NCBI GenBank assembly: GCA_022701365.1
Contig: JAKUHH010000124.1
Span: 62,001-126,000, forward strand
DNA from: Mycocentrospora acerina
Taxonomy: Eukaryota; Ascomycota; Dothideomycetes; Pleosporales
Length of the DNA stretch: 64,000 nucleotides
Reading direction: 5' to 3'
Positions 19,585-29,982 of this stretch are shown one piece after another; position 1 is the stretch's first letter; every line of letters starts with the position of its first letter. A program made the translations under genes and the position numbers. The notes beneath the pieces were generated by a model. It was not told the origin of the DNA. It did not search any database and worked only from the letters and a program-made list of their open reading frames with translations.

Positions 19585-22296
19585 TCACTGCCATCTAAAC
19601 GCGTCCCCAGGGAGATAAAAATTCGCGTCTTCAAACGTAATCACTCGGTCCATATCCAGAAAATGCGAATCGGTGAATGTATCCGAGAGGTTCAGAAGCG
19701 ATTGGTCTTGTACACTGGGGCCATTGTTCATCGCTCCATTGCCTGCTTGGAATCGAGGATTTGACACGTGAGACATATTAGTAGAATCGCGACCTGTTTG
19801 GCGCTGATGTTCATTGTGGCCTGGAGGAATGGCTGATGCATACGGCGTTGCATACGACAATGGCATCTCGCTAGGAGACATGTATTGGATAGTTTGTGCC
19901 TGCGGTCGATGTTGTGTATGGAGAGATGATGATCTCATGGTGCCAATGTAGGGTGTGGCATTCGATGGATTTCTTCGTGGACTAGGCGCGCATTGGGAAC
20001 TGTTAAAACTGCCCTGTCGTGCATTTTTGGCAGTGAGCGATGACCGCTTTACGAAACCTCCCCGTTGACTCGGTGTACGTATCTGTGCTGGGGTCGAATA
20101 CTCGTTTGGCTTGAGTGACGAGCAGGAATGATCGTAGAAGTCGAATCGGAAGTGAAGATCCTGCTGGCCACATTCATGAAGGCGCTCAAGATGACGTGCA
20201 TATACTCCTGCCTGGTTCATGTTTAGCTCTTCAACAGTGTCTCCAATATTTTGGTTCCTGCCTCTCCACCTTGCCGACATTTCCCACAAGTTTCTGGTGA
20301 GGTGGTAGAACTCAGGGCGTAGCGGTTGCTGAGTAATCTGATGTTCGAACAGTAGGGCTTTTGCGGCAACAAATGCGCAGAAGGAGAACTGGACGTTCAC
20401 AAACGGTATTGAAGTATGTGCAAGAAATTTATCGACGATATTTGATGTTTCAATGGCGGCAAGTTCGCACGTTTGAGCACTGCATTCTTTTGGCAATGCG
20501 ACGTAATTGTTCCAATCTGGTGGAGGATGAGCGATCGGATGATGGAGTAGTATCATCGATGTATTGTGTGTAAGATGTGCTAGTGTCAGGTTTGGGTCCA
20601 TGTCGACAATAGTTCGGTCCGAGGAGATGTTGGAATCTTTCCATCGAGGTGGTAAGAACAGTTTCCAATGCACGAGTCTCAAATCTAGCTCCTTGAATCG
20701 AGTCAGCCAGTTGATAGCATGCTCTTTGTCCTGCCAATTGATTTGCTGTTGGAGGAAGAATGTTGTCACTTGGCTTAGAGATTCGGTCGCTTCGACGCAA
20801 TATGCAAATGCTCCCAATTTAGAAGCATCAATATAGCCGTTTGCCGAGTTTGGACTTGCTCCTTGCGGCAGCTCAACTGTGGCATCATCCTCGTTGTATT
20901 GTGCAGGAACGTGTGCCAAAGATCGTCCAATCCTGGCTGCTGCCTTGTCCCAAATGCCAAAGTACGGTGTGGTTACAGGTTCTTCGCGAGTAAAATAGCC
21001 GCCATCTGCTGGAAGTCTTCGATGAACATCATCAGACGTCAGACTAGTATTCCAACCTGTAGATACCGAGCAGAAGCGGTCAAGCAGAAAAATTATCCAA
21101 AATAGTCGTCTACGCTCTTCAAGCTCAGTCCAATCTTCAGAAGGTTGTACCAAACGCACAGGTCTCATAAGTGCACCCGAGTGTGATGTTGAAGGTTCGG
21201 TAGTGAGTTGCAGATAGTCAATTGTTCTCGTGAGTGACCCGATGATTGGCCATGCTCTTTCGGGGTGACCGTCGTTGAGCTGTCTTTGTCAATTGAATCC
21301 AAGACTGACAAAACATGATCTTGGCGACTTACATGATCGAAGACGATGAAGATTAGTGCCTGCAAGCTTTCAACAGTCAGACTTCTCGTCGCTTGTGTTT
21401 CCACAATTAGACGCGAAATCCTTGTCTGCTGTTGAATTTGATCATCGTCTAGAAACATAATTTCTGGGTCCATGTGTCGCAAGGAGACAGCAACCAAGGC
21501 ATGCAGGAAAAGGCTCAGGCCAGCATTTTGTACACCTTCGCAAACTCGTGTATGCAGTCTCTGCTTATGAACATAGGGAATCCAGTGATGGAAAGATGTG
21601 CAATAGAACTCTACAACTTTCACCAAGAGAGACTGAGGGGGCAGGTGCTGCGCGATATCGATGTCACTAATAGCAAATAGCCAGTTCTCCACGAGTGGAA
21701 AGTCGAACTTGCGTTTTAGTGGGTTCACCGAGGTTTTGTTCTGTGTATCATCGGCAGAGTCATTCCTCGTCGTGCTACTCGATTGATGGTTGTGGGGGGA
21801 GATGTCATCTTCATGAGAATCATGGATTGGCTGTACTGCAACTTCTCTTGCAGTGTTTGTGTTGCCTGGAACGGAAGAAACACCGCTCTGATCATCTAAA
21901 GCGAATTGTGGACGAACGTTTCCAGCACTGTCTAACAATAACTGCTCAAGGAATGCTTCCAAAATCAGTTTTGACTACCGCGCAGGCTGTAGATACATAC
22001 ACACACGACGCGACAACGCGTCAACGGCTCCAGGTTTCAATCCCGGCTTTTGTTTGGCGTTGTATATGCACTCCGTTGCTGATCTTTACATCAGCAAAAC
22101 CTCGCCACAAAACTCAATCGCAACACTCACAGAGTCTCAAGCAATGCGAACATGTTGGCGTCTCTCTTGAACAGCGCAACTTCCGCTTCTTGCAAGATGC
22201 GCAGGCTGGGCCTTCCTCGCCGATGCTGATGGGACCTTCAGCATCGCCTGCAAGACTCCCGTTACTGACGGATAAATTTGACCAACCAGCCGACAT
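19585..22296 (-). CDS. Zn2Cys6 fungal transcription factor (MHR domain)
   Basis: Exons 22296-22131, 22078-22001, 21955-21333 and 21279-19585 give 853 residues. The zinc cluster CASCKKRKLRCSRETPTCSHC is completed across intron 1, where splicing adds LRLSTEC, restoring the sixth cysteine with six-residue spacing. The linker CIYNAKQKPGLKPGAVDALS leads into a coiled-coil dimerisation helix RRVSFLEQLLLDS. The middle holds the fungal regulatory domain (FYCTSFHHWIPYVHKQRL, VESLQALIFIVFDHLNDG, and VRLVQPSEDWTELEERRRLFW). The C-terminus is Ser/Gln/Asn-rich. It is divergent from a DUF2264 gene and near a secreted glycosidase, so a local carbohydrate-use regulator is plausible; that is inference. Only the exon-joined model contains a complete DNA-binding domain. 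Confidence 0.9.
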
Positions 22297-22795
22297 CACG
22301 TCACATGCTCAGGGTGTTGGTGACGAGGAAATGTGGAGGAATGTGGAGCTGCAAGCGCGGGCAGCGGACTATTTCACGGACCCCAGATTTTCGCAAAACC
22401 CCGCAGTTGGACCTTGATCTCGGCAGACCAACCCCTTTGACAATCGTTCACGTCCGTTAATAGAGTCATGCGATCTTTAAGAGAAACTACCCTACTGGTA
22501 GCGATGCCTGATCAGGTAGCATCGGAAGCATGTCCTAAAGAGGGTCTTTAGTGACTAAATGACATGTGAACATCATCTATTGTGTGGGTAATTGCGTCGA
22601 TGGAAGAATTTCGCACGACCGGAGCCTTCAGGATCCTGTTGAAGGTGCAAAGGAGCAACTATCCTTCCGCTGGATCTTTATGCCAAGAAGGACTGGAAGC
22701 AAGACTGAGCTTTACCTTGCAATTGACCAACGATCGGTACGACTGAGTTCAAGGAAGCACCAACAACTTGCCTTGAAGGCTCCCATCGATACATC
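22297..22795. promoter_or_regulatory. Divergent promoter of the Zn2Cys6 regulator and the DUF2264 gene
   Basis: About 500 bp between start codons. CGGA/CCGG-type triplets, the usual half-sites of Zn2Cys6 factors, occur at about 22376-22381 (CACGGA) and 22620-22623 (CCGG), but no clear paired site is visible. No gene is present. Confidence 0.45.
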
Positions 22796-24917
22796 ATGCC
22801 ACCCCTACAGGGCTTCTCAAACAACCCCTTCCTCACTCACCAAGACTTCAAATCATCATGCATTTCCCTCCTCCGCGCCCTGAAACCCTACCAATCCCCT
22901 AATGGCGCACGCATCAAGCTTCCTCTGTCCACCGGAACTCATTTTGATGAGGTAGCTGCACAGCTCGAGGGCTATGCCCGTGCTCTATGGGCCATAGGAA
23001 CTCTCATGCACTTGGACATAGTTACTCCAGACGAATACGAGGAATTAATCGAACCTTATGCGCGTGGTCTAGCGAACGGAACAAACCCACAGCATCCTGA
23101 GTATTGGGGTCCAGTTGTATTGCGCGACCAGCGAATGGTAGAAATGGAAATCATTTCCTTTGCACTACTCGCAGCACCGGAGTTTATGTTCCACTCGCAG
23201 ACTGCCGATGCGAAAAGAGATATTACGGAATGGTTGAAGACGATCAATGGGAAGGATTTTCCCGTCACTAATTGGCTCTGGTTCCGTGTCATGACAAATC
23301 TGGCACTTGTAAAGGTCTGTGGTGTGCCATATGCGAGTGTTGAGCAAGCGATGAGAGACGATCTGGATCAGTTGGAGAAGTTCTATGTGGGCGAAGGGTG
23401 GGCTGCAGATGGGCTGTGGAGCGACGAGGGACGACAGGCGGATTACTATTCTGGGAGTTTTGCAATTCAATTCTCGCAACTGATATATGCAAAGATGGCG
23501 CAAGATTTGGATCCAGAGCGATGCGAGAGGTTTCGAGACAGGGCAAAGGAGTTTGCCATGTCATTTTGGCGATATTTCGACTCGAGTGGTAGGTATGCAC
23601 CATTACTTAAATGCTCGCTATTGACCCATTTCAGGTGCGGCAATACCGTTTGGACGAAGTCTCACTTACCGCTTTGCATTTGCGGGCTTCTGGTCTGCGG
23701 TTGCTTTCGCGGATGTACAACTTCCCGCACCCTTGAACGATTGGGGCGTTGTTAAAGGCCTCCTACTTCGCCATTTCCGCTGGTGGAGTTCAAAGCACGA
23801 CATGTTCAATGTGGACGGTACATTGACAATAGGCTTTACTTATCCAAATATGTATATGAGTGAAGACTACAACTCACCACAATCCGTATACTGGGCGCTG
23901 AAATCTTTCCTCGCCCTTGGCCTTCCTGCAACGCATCCTTTTTGGACATCCGAGGAAAAGTCTCTGCCACAAACAGAGCGAAACCTCGCAGTTGCAGTCA
24001 AACCGCCAATGCAAATCCTTTGCAACACTACGAATCATCACTTTTTACTCTCAGCAGGGCAGTTTTGCCCCTGGCCACTCAAAGCGACAGAAGCAAAGTA
24101 CGGGAAATTTGCATATTCATCGCACTTCGGCTTCAGCGTCCCCACAGGTCCTTTAATCCAGCAAATAGCGCCAGACAGCACACTAGCGTTGAGCAAAGAT
24201 GAAGGCGACACTTGGCGTTTACCATGGAGAGTATCCAGCCACCAATTCGGAAATGCCCTGCTCCTGAGAAATGGTGACATCGTCGAGTCCATACCAACTC
24301 TATCAAGTACGTGGAAGCCATGGAGAGATGCAGAAATTGAAGTGAAAACGACCCTGATCGCACCATGTACACGATGGCCAGACTGGTATATTAGAGTTCA
24401 CACTATTACAAACCAAGGACATAGCATTGCTAAGCTACAGGCCGTGCAAGGTGGTTTCGCGATCCAAGGACGGGGAGCTGAGCGGGGCGAAGTCCTTCCA
24501 GCCTTCAAAAATGTCAGCAGTCTCGCTAAGAAGAGCAATATACCTTTCCTCGAAGGTACCCTCCAAACTCAGAACGGCGTGCTCATTTGTTCAGAAGCTG
24601 GTTCAAGCGGCATTCGTGCAATTGCCGGCCCTACTAATACAGGGGATGTTACGCCAGAGGCTCGAACAGAAATTCTCAAGCCGGATGCCAATACGAATCT
24701 CATCTGGCAGAGGACACTGATTCCCACACTTGATCTGAGTGTGATATCCGGCAGCAGCGATGTTGTTTTCGCCTCTGCTATATTTGCCTTAGGCAGGACA
24801 TCAGATAAAGAGGCTTCATATGCCAAACTGGATGTTGGAAAGTTGTGGGATGATGTACCGGTTATTGCTTCTTCGGGGAATAGAGCGAACTACGATGAAT
24901 GTATCGTAATAGGGTAG
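22796..24917 (+). CDS. DUF2264 family protein (putative carbohydrate-active enzyme)
   Basis: Exons 22796-23588 and 23635-24917 (46-nt intron) give 691 residues with no signal peptide. The N-terminal half matches DUF2264: FDEVAAQLEGYARALWAIG, YWGPVVLRDQRMVEMEIISF and DFPVTNWLWFRVMTNLALVK, followed by GWAADGLWSDEGRQADYYSG. Past the intron the frame reads GAAIPFGRSLTYRFAFAGFW, confirming the splice. The predicted fold is an alpha/alpha-barrel like that of several glycoside hydrolases and lyases, with a beta-rich C-terminal domain. Substrate is unknown. It is divergent from a Zn2Cys6 regulator and convergent with a secreted glycosidase, so it may act on an oligosaccharide imported after extracellular cleavage; this is inference. 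Confidence 0.85.
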
Positions 24918-25373
24918 ACAAGTAATTTAATTCGCAACGATTAGGCTGATACGCTGCCAGTAAGCGCTGATGGAAAAGCTCCTCTTGTAGTGATAATGGC
25001 CAGTAAAAGCCTTACTTGACTTCTTAATATCCTCTTCTGTATGCTCCTTGATCGTTTTTTGAACTCTGTTGGAATCCGCTCATACCACTACACCCCCGTC
25101 TGAGCTTTGCTGATGAACGGTCCTGCGGATTTCCAAAACGTGTGTTTACTAAGCAATTATCAGAGTAGGATCATCTATTTATTACCACAGAGTTACATAT
25201 CCTCGAAGGTTACCGTACTGAGCGAGAGAGTGAAAGACAGAGTGTGACGAGAGAAAGTCATTTCCTTCGTGTATCAAGAATTGCAATTATCAAAAGCGCC
25301 TTATCCAGAACTTATTCCATAGATCCCCAACAACTTCAAGTCTTTCCCCCCACTCTCCGATCTTGCCCAACTC
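24918..25373. other. Convergent 3' region DUF2264 / glycosidase
   Basis: About 455 bp, AT-rich in the first 300 bp and C-rich toward 25373. No gene or repeat is seen. Confidence 0.5.
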
Positions 25374-27920
25374 TTACAAAGCCTTCACCATACCCTCATA
25401 CTCAACAACCCACCCCCCATCCCTAGGAAATCCTGGTGCCCTTCCAACCGACCCCTTCCACCCCGCCACACAGTACGCAACCGCATACAAAAACCCGGCA
25501 TTACCGGGCATAAATGGTGGTGGCGTCCCCCCATCTCCACCTCTAATCGCAAACCCTGCATCATCGAACTTCCAATAGTCATACGCAGTAAGATGATACA
25601 TAGCCCTCTCCGCGTTTCCAATTCTCGCACTGTTGATTGCCAGGACGGGGCGGCCCCATCCGCGGATCCGGGCGTCGCCCCAGATTTCCCAGACTTTGTC
25701 GGAGGTGCGGCGTGCGACTTCGGGGTCTACGGCGGGCGTGTCAGGGAGGATGCCTTGCAGCATGATAAGGCTGCGAGGGTCGCTGGTGAGCTCGGGGTCG
25801 GTCCACCAGGTGCTGTTTAGGCCTTCGTATACGGCGTAGAGACCGTTTATTTGGGGTGGTGGAGAGAGGTTGGAGGCAACGTGGATCCATTTGGATGGGG
25901 CAGGTTGGTTCAGTTTAGATTTCCAGGATATGGCCGAGTCGAGGGCATAGCGCCAGTATGCTATCTAGTAATATGTCAGTGGAGAGACAGTCCATAGAAG
26001 GGGTGGAGACAAACTTCGTAGGCTAGGTTGCGAGTGGAGTTGGGAGGTGTGTTTTCGGTCACGCCGTAAGCAGGGGGGCCGAGGTCGTATTTGCCGGTCG
26101 TGGCGTTGAGGTTGGGGTAGGAGGCCATGTAGTCGGCGGTGGCAGTTATGACTTTGTCCCAACGTTGTAATGTCTCTCTTGTAGGATTTGCTTGGTAGGC
26201 TAGTTCAGCAAGATACCTAACATCATATTAGAAGATTCCCGTAAGTACTCAGGAAGATTACTTACATCGGATGAGGCTGTTGCCACATGAGAACAGCGTT
26301 GACAGCACCTGGTGAACTAAAGCCAGTCTCAAGCTCAGTCATCTTCGGCCATCTTGCCCCTTCCCAACCCATTTCTGCAGCACGGGCCAGTGACGACGGT
26401 AAGAGCCTTTCATAGATCTCTGGGAAGATGTTGTCGAAGTATTTCTGTCGACCCCATGTAGACCAATGAGCAGCATGCCAGACAACCATCTCCATGTGAA
26501 ATTTGCCTAAGTATAGTAAGTGTCAGGAATCTATGAGTAGATATTACAGCAAAACTCACCGTACCACCCGTTATTCATGAGGCCACTCTCCTGCGGAATC
26601 TGTCCCGTACCCGCACTGTTAACACGCACATGGTATTGAGAGGTTATGATACGACGCTGGAGCTCAGTAGCATTGGGGTTAGACGAAGCAGTCAAATCCA
26701 CAAATCCTCCGTCTTTCCAGTACTCATTCCAAGCCCGGGGATTCTTATCCTGAACCTTCGCGGGAAAGCTAGGGATTCGCTCATCAGGAGAGAATTCAGT
26801 AGTAAATGCTATTGATGACGAATTGGACAGCGAGCTCAGAGTATACCGGTGTGCCGAAATGGCCGTTGAATTCGGTGGCTCGTTCCTGGATAGCTTCAAG
26901 GGGGTTTCCTTGGGCCAGCGGAGATTAGTAAAGTAGCTCAGCTCTTGCATAATGTGCTGTATGTGTGCAGAAGTCCGGTCCACGCCATCTTGAACGAGGG
27001 TAGTAGTAGTATGGTTTAGAGGGTAATCGTAGACACCAGCGAACACCTGTGGCCTAGAATCAGTAACCAAAAGACTTCAACTCGTACTACGACATGCTAA
27101 CCTCGTACTTGTACTTTGTAGAGTGAATAGGCGGGTACGGAAAGTCGAATTCAACTTGTAGATCGCCACTGCCCACAAGTTCAGACTCGATGCTAAAAGC
27201 GACGGCATCAGAATCAAAGTCGCCCTGCGTTACAACCCGAACTTTCTTTCCATCAACCGTAAATCCCGATGTAATTGTCCCACTCCACAAATCGAGCTTT
27301 TGTTCTGGATCAGTGATAAGGGACTTTTTGAGTGTGGTGTCCTTGTATCTCAACCCGATACGACCAAGATTGACACGATTTGGGTTTCCAATCAGCCATT
27401 GCGTTGCCTCCTTGAGCTTGGGATCTGGAATGGGGTAGAAGACTTCGCGGCCATACGTATCTCGCGGTAATCCTTTGTAGTCAGACGGTAGTTCACTAAA
27501 TTGAGATTAGTACTCTCCTCACCGTGTGTGATGAGAGGCATTCGTACCCGTTTGTGGGAAGTGAATCATTGTGCCACGCCCAGCTGGACAACGTATTGAA
27601 CGGCAAAAACGTCTACAGTAGTACATTTAGCTCAGTCATTCAACTTCCATGTCAAATAATCCATACCTGCATCCCCGTATTATCAACATTAAATGCAAAA
27701 TTCCCATTCCCAACCTGCAGCGGCGTCGTCTCATTATCAATCAGACTTCTCCTCTCGATATTAAACCGCGACACCACCTGTTCCCTTTGGAAAAGTCAGA
27801 AGCGCATCTAAATAATACAAAAACAAAACTTTCAGCTCACCTATCAATCTTTCCTTGCGCCAGAAACGGCAGCGTAAGCGCACAGTACACGCCTGCGATC
27901 GAAAGACGCATAATAACCAT
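25374..27920 (-). CDS. Secreted six-hairpin glycosidase-like protein (GH65-like)
   Basis: Eight exons are deduced: 27920-27841, 27784-27667, 27612-27548, 27495-27102, 27046-26560, 26506-26266, 26216-26015 and 25964-25374, giving 725 residues (716 if the in-frame ATG at 27911 is used). All junction phases close. A signal peptide (MRLSIAGVYCALTLPFLAQG) is followed by an N-terminal beta-domain (TTPLQVGNGNFAFNVDNTG, then TFLPFNTLSSWAWHNDSLP) and an (alpha/alpha)6 barrel (SGLMNNGWYGKFHMEMVVWH, then GARWPKMTELETGFSSPGAV). These resemble the acid-trehalase/GH65 group, where a Glu in the KFHMEM-like region would act as acid. Several N-x-S/T sites suggest glycosylation. Substrate is not determinable. 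It sits beside the DUF2264 gene and a regulator, and its promoter has unusual palindromes. Confidence 0.85.
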
Positions 27921-28577
27921 CGTGCGACACCAAGCTCATGCCTAGCGTTGTATGGAAATCCAAACAATATCTATGCTTCGCGTACAAGCATTTTGTACTA
28001 GTAGGTGTTTGTTCCATGGAATCCTTGGATCCAGGCACCCCATGGGGTACCCCGTGTTCCGGGGTAAAGGTCACCGAGGGTGCCTGTTGTGCTAATTACA
28101 TGGGCAGCTGCCGTGCTGATCTGCTATTTCCCCGCCTCCCTGCGATGAGGGAAATTCTTCCGGCGTGAGTTTTGGGGTTGGGATGACGTCGAGTAAACAG
28201 ATTGGTCAGCTAGATGGTTAGATGTCCTGGTGATCGGGGTGTGAATGTTTCTGAATGAGGTGCACGCAACTTTGAGTTTCTGGGTAGCCGTAAATCTATG
28301 CTGACTACGAGTGGTAGTCTAAAATGTTGTTTCCTGTTATGTTCCCAACTCTGTGTTGATTTTTAGTCTATGGATTGTGAAGATGAAAGTCGTAACCACC
28401 CAAAGGACTCATATGACGACAACGCTCATTTGTGAGAGTCTGAGTGCAACCTTACTTCTTCAAAAATTAATTTATATAGATTGCGTGTACACATTATTCT
28501 ACACTTTTAACTACAAAATAAGGTGACGATAGATACAAGAAATGAACATACACATTATTCATGATCAACCTGCACCC
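27921..28577. other. Promoter of the glycosidase and 3' end of the hydrolase gene
   Basis: About 660 bp. The part nearest the glycosidase start contains a strong nested palindrome at 28034-28084; the remainder up to 28540 is AT-rich with no coding signal. Confidence 0.55.
28034..28084. promoter_or_regulatory. Nested palindromes in the glycosidase promoter
   Basis: An outer inverted repeat GGCACCC/GGGTGCC (28034-28040 and 28078-28084) encloses two overlapping perfect 10-bp palindromes, CCCCATGGGG (28038-28047) and GGGGTACCCC (28044-28053), and a hairpin CCCCG-5 nt-CGGGG (28050-28064). It lies 114-164 bp upstream of the glycosidase ATG. CCGGGG (28059-28064) fits the CreA consensus SYGGRG. A dimeric-regulator or CreA site cluster is the likely meaning, by inference. 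Confidence 0.6.
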
Positions 28578-29504
28578 CTACTGTGCCTCACAATCTTGCA
28601 AAAACTCCCCCAACAACTCCTCAAACACCTTTGGCTTCTCCCAAAACGGCGCATGCCCCGCCCCCTCAATCCTCACACACTCACCCCTCCACAACCTCCT
28701 CCACCTAATCCCCTCCAGATACTCCAACTCAACATACGGTTCCTCCCCCCCATTCACCACCGCAACCAACACATCCTCACTCTCCACCACCCTCCTCTGA
28801 TCCACCGCCTTCCCCTCCATCTCCACCCCAGAAAACCTCTCCCACATCATCGCCCGACTCCGCCCATCCGTCCTCCTAGCATCCTCCTCCATCCACCCCT
28901 CAAACAGCCCCTCCACCCCCCTCGCCGCACTCTCCCTCGCAAACCCCCCAGCCTCCTCCTCCGTCCACACCTCCCTCGCCGCAACCCCAAGATGCGCATC
29001 CCGAAACTTGAATCCCCGCGCAATCTCCTCCTTCCCAAGAGCAGGCGGCGTGCCAATAATCATCAAGCCCTCAATCTCAACATCCCCCTGCGTGTGCGAA
29101 ATCGCAAGTGAAGATGATGTAGAAGAAGAAGAAGAAGAAGCAGAAACAAGATCCAACATCTCAATCCCCACATGCCCTCCCAAACTCCACCCCACGACCA
29201 CCACGCGCGAAACCCCCAACCTCCGCAGCACATGCACCGCTAGCTCCGCATACCCCCGCATACTATAGCTACCCTCCGGATCCGGCGCGTTGGAACTGGC
29301 CCCGTGCCCTGGGAGATCAAACGCCACGACGCGGTGGGTCTTTGTGATTTGCGGCGACTCGAGGACGTGGCGCCATATTTTGGAGGAGGAGGAGTTGCCG
29401 TGGAGAAGGAGGAGAGTGGTGGTGGTTGAGTGCTGTGGGGAGGGGAAGCCGGTGTCGGATAGGCTTATTTGGCCGTGGGGGGTGGAGAGGAGGGAAGGGG
29501 GCAT
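28578..29504 (-). CDS. Alpha/beta-hydrolase fold protein
   Basis: This single-exon gene of 308 residues shows a complete alpha/beta-hydrolase set: the oxyanion segment LLLLHGNSSSSKIW, FDLPGHGASSNAPD, the nucleophile elbow VVVGWSLGGHVGIEM (Ser in GWSLG), and the catalytic His in IEGAGHAPFWEKP near the end. The acid is probably the Glu or Asp around ESEDVLVAVVNGGEEP. A Ser-rich insert (SASSSSSSTSSS) interrupts the cap region. There is no signal peptide, so it is probably cytosolic. Substrate is unknown; epoxide hydrolase, esterase or haloperoxidase-like activities are all compatible. The coding strand is C-rich in the first 250 bp and becomes G-rich after that. A CAA-repeat leader precedes the ATG. 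Confidence 0.85.
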   Translation of the reverse strand: MPPSLLSTPHGQISLSDTGFPSPQHSTTTTLLLLHGNSSSSKIWRHVLESPQITKTHRVVAFDLPGHGASSNAPDPEGSYSMRGYAELAVHVLRRLGVSRVVVVGWSLGGHVGIEMLDLVSASSSSSSTSSSLAISHTQGDVEIEGLMIIGTPPALGKEEIARGFKFRDAHLGVAAREVWTEEEAGGFARESAARGVEGLFEGWMEEDARRTDGRSRAMMWERFSGVEMEGKAVDQRRVVESEDVLVAVVNGGEEPYVELEYLEGIRWRRLWRGECVRIEGAGHAPFWEKPKVFEELLGEFLQDCEAQ

Positions 29505-29982
29505 GGTTTTGTTGTTGTTGTTGTTGTTGTTTTCGATGATGGTGGTGAAAAGAGATGTTATTTATAGAAAGATAGTTTAGCAGGAAAGGGATTGCTGGAG
29601 TCTTGAAGTGACCAACAGTCGCGAGATGGTGGCGTTGACAATAACGTCAACGTCAACGTCGAATGCTACACTATCTTGAACCAGTACGAGTGTGTTTATC
29701 TCCACAAGCAAGCGAGCAAATACAAGGCGTTTAAGGATGAAGCGAGAAGGCGCAAGTTTGACGTAGAGTGTATAAAAGCAAGGATGACGTGATCTGCACT
29801 GTTTCTACTTTGGTGGGGTAGCTGCCGTTGCGAATTGACTTTGTTGGAGAGAAAGCAAATGTTCACACATGTTTAAGCTGAGCATTTTCACACACTCTGA
29901 ACAAGTATAAGTGTAGGCGAGTAGAAGAGATGGGGTGATGTAATGTCCAAGTCAACTTATAGACATGGTATAAAGGGATTGT
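29505..29982. other. Intergenic region hydrolase - USO1
   Basis: About 480 bp. A TTG repeat (CAA on the coding strand) lies at about 29509-29531 directly before the hydrolase ATG. The repeat GTCAACGTCAACGTC at about 29646-29661 is a minor feature. No gene is seen. Confidence 0.55.
29509..29531 (-). repeat. (CAA)7 microsatellite in the 5' leader of the hydrolase gene
   Basis: On the plus strand seven TTG triplets run from 29509; on the transcript this is an unstructured CAA leader ending 5 nt before the start codon. Confidence 0.9.
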
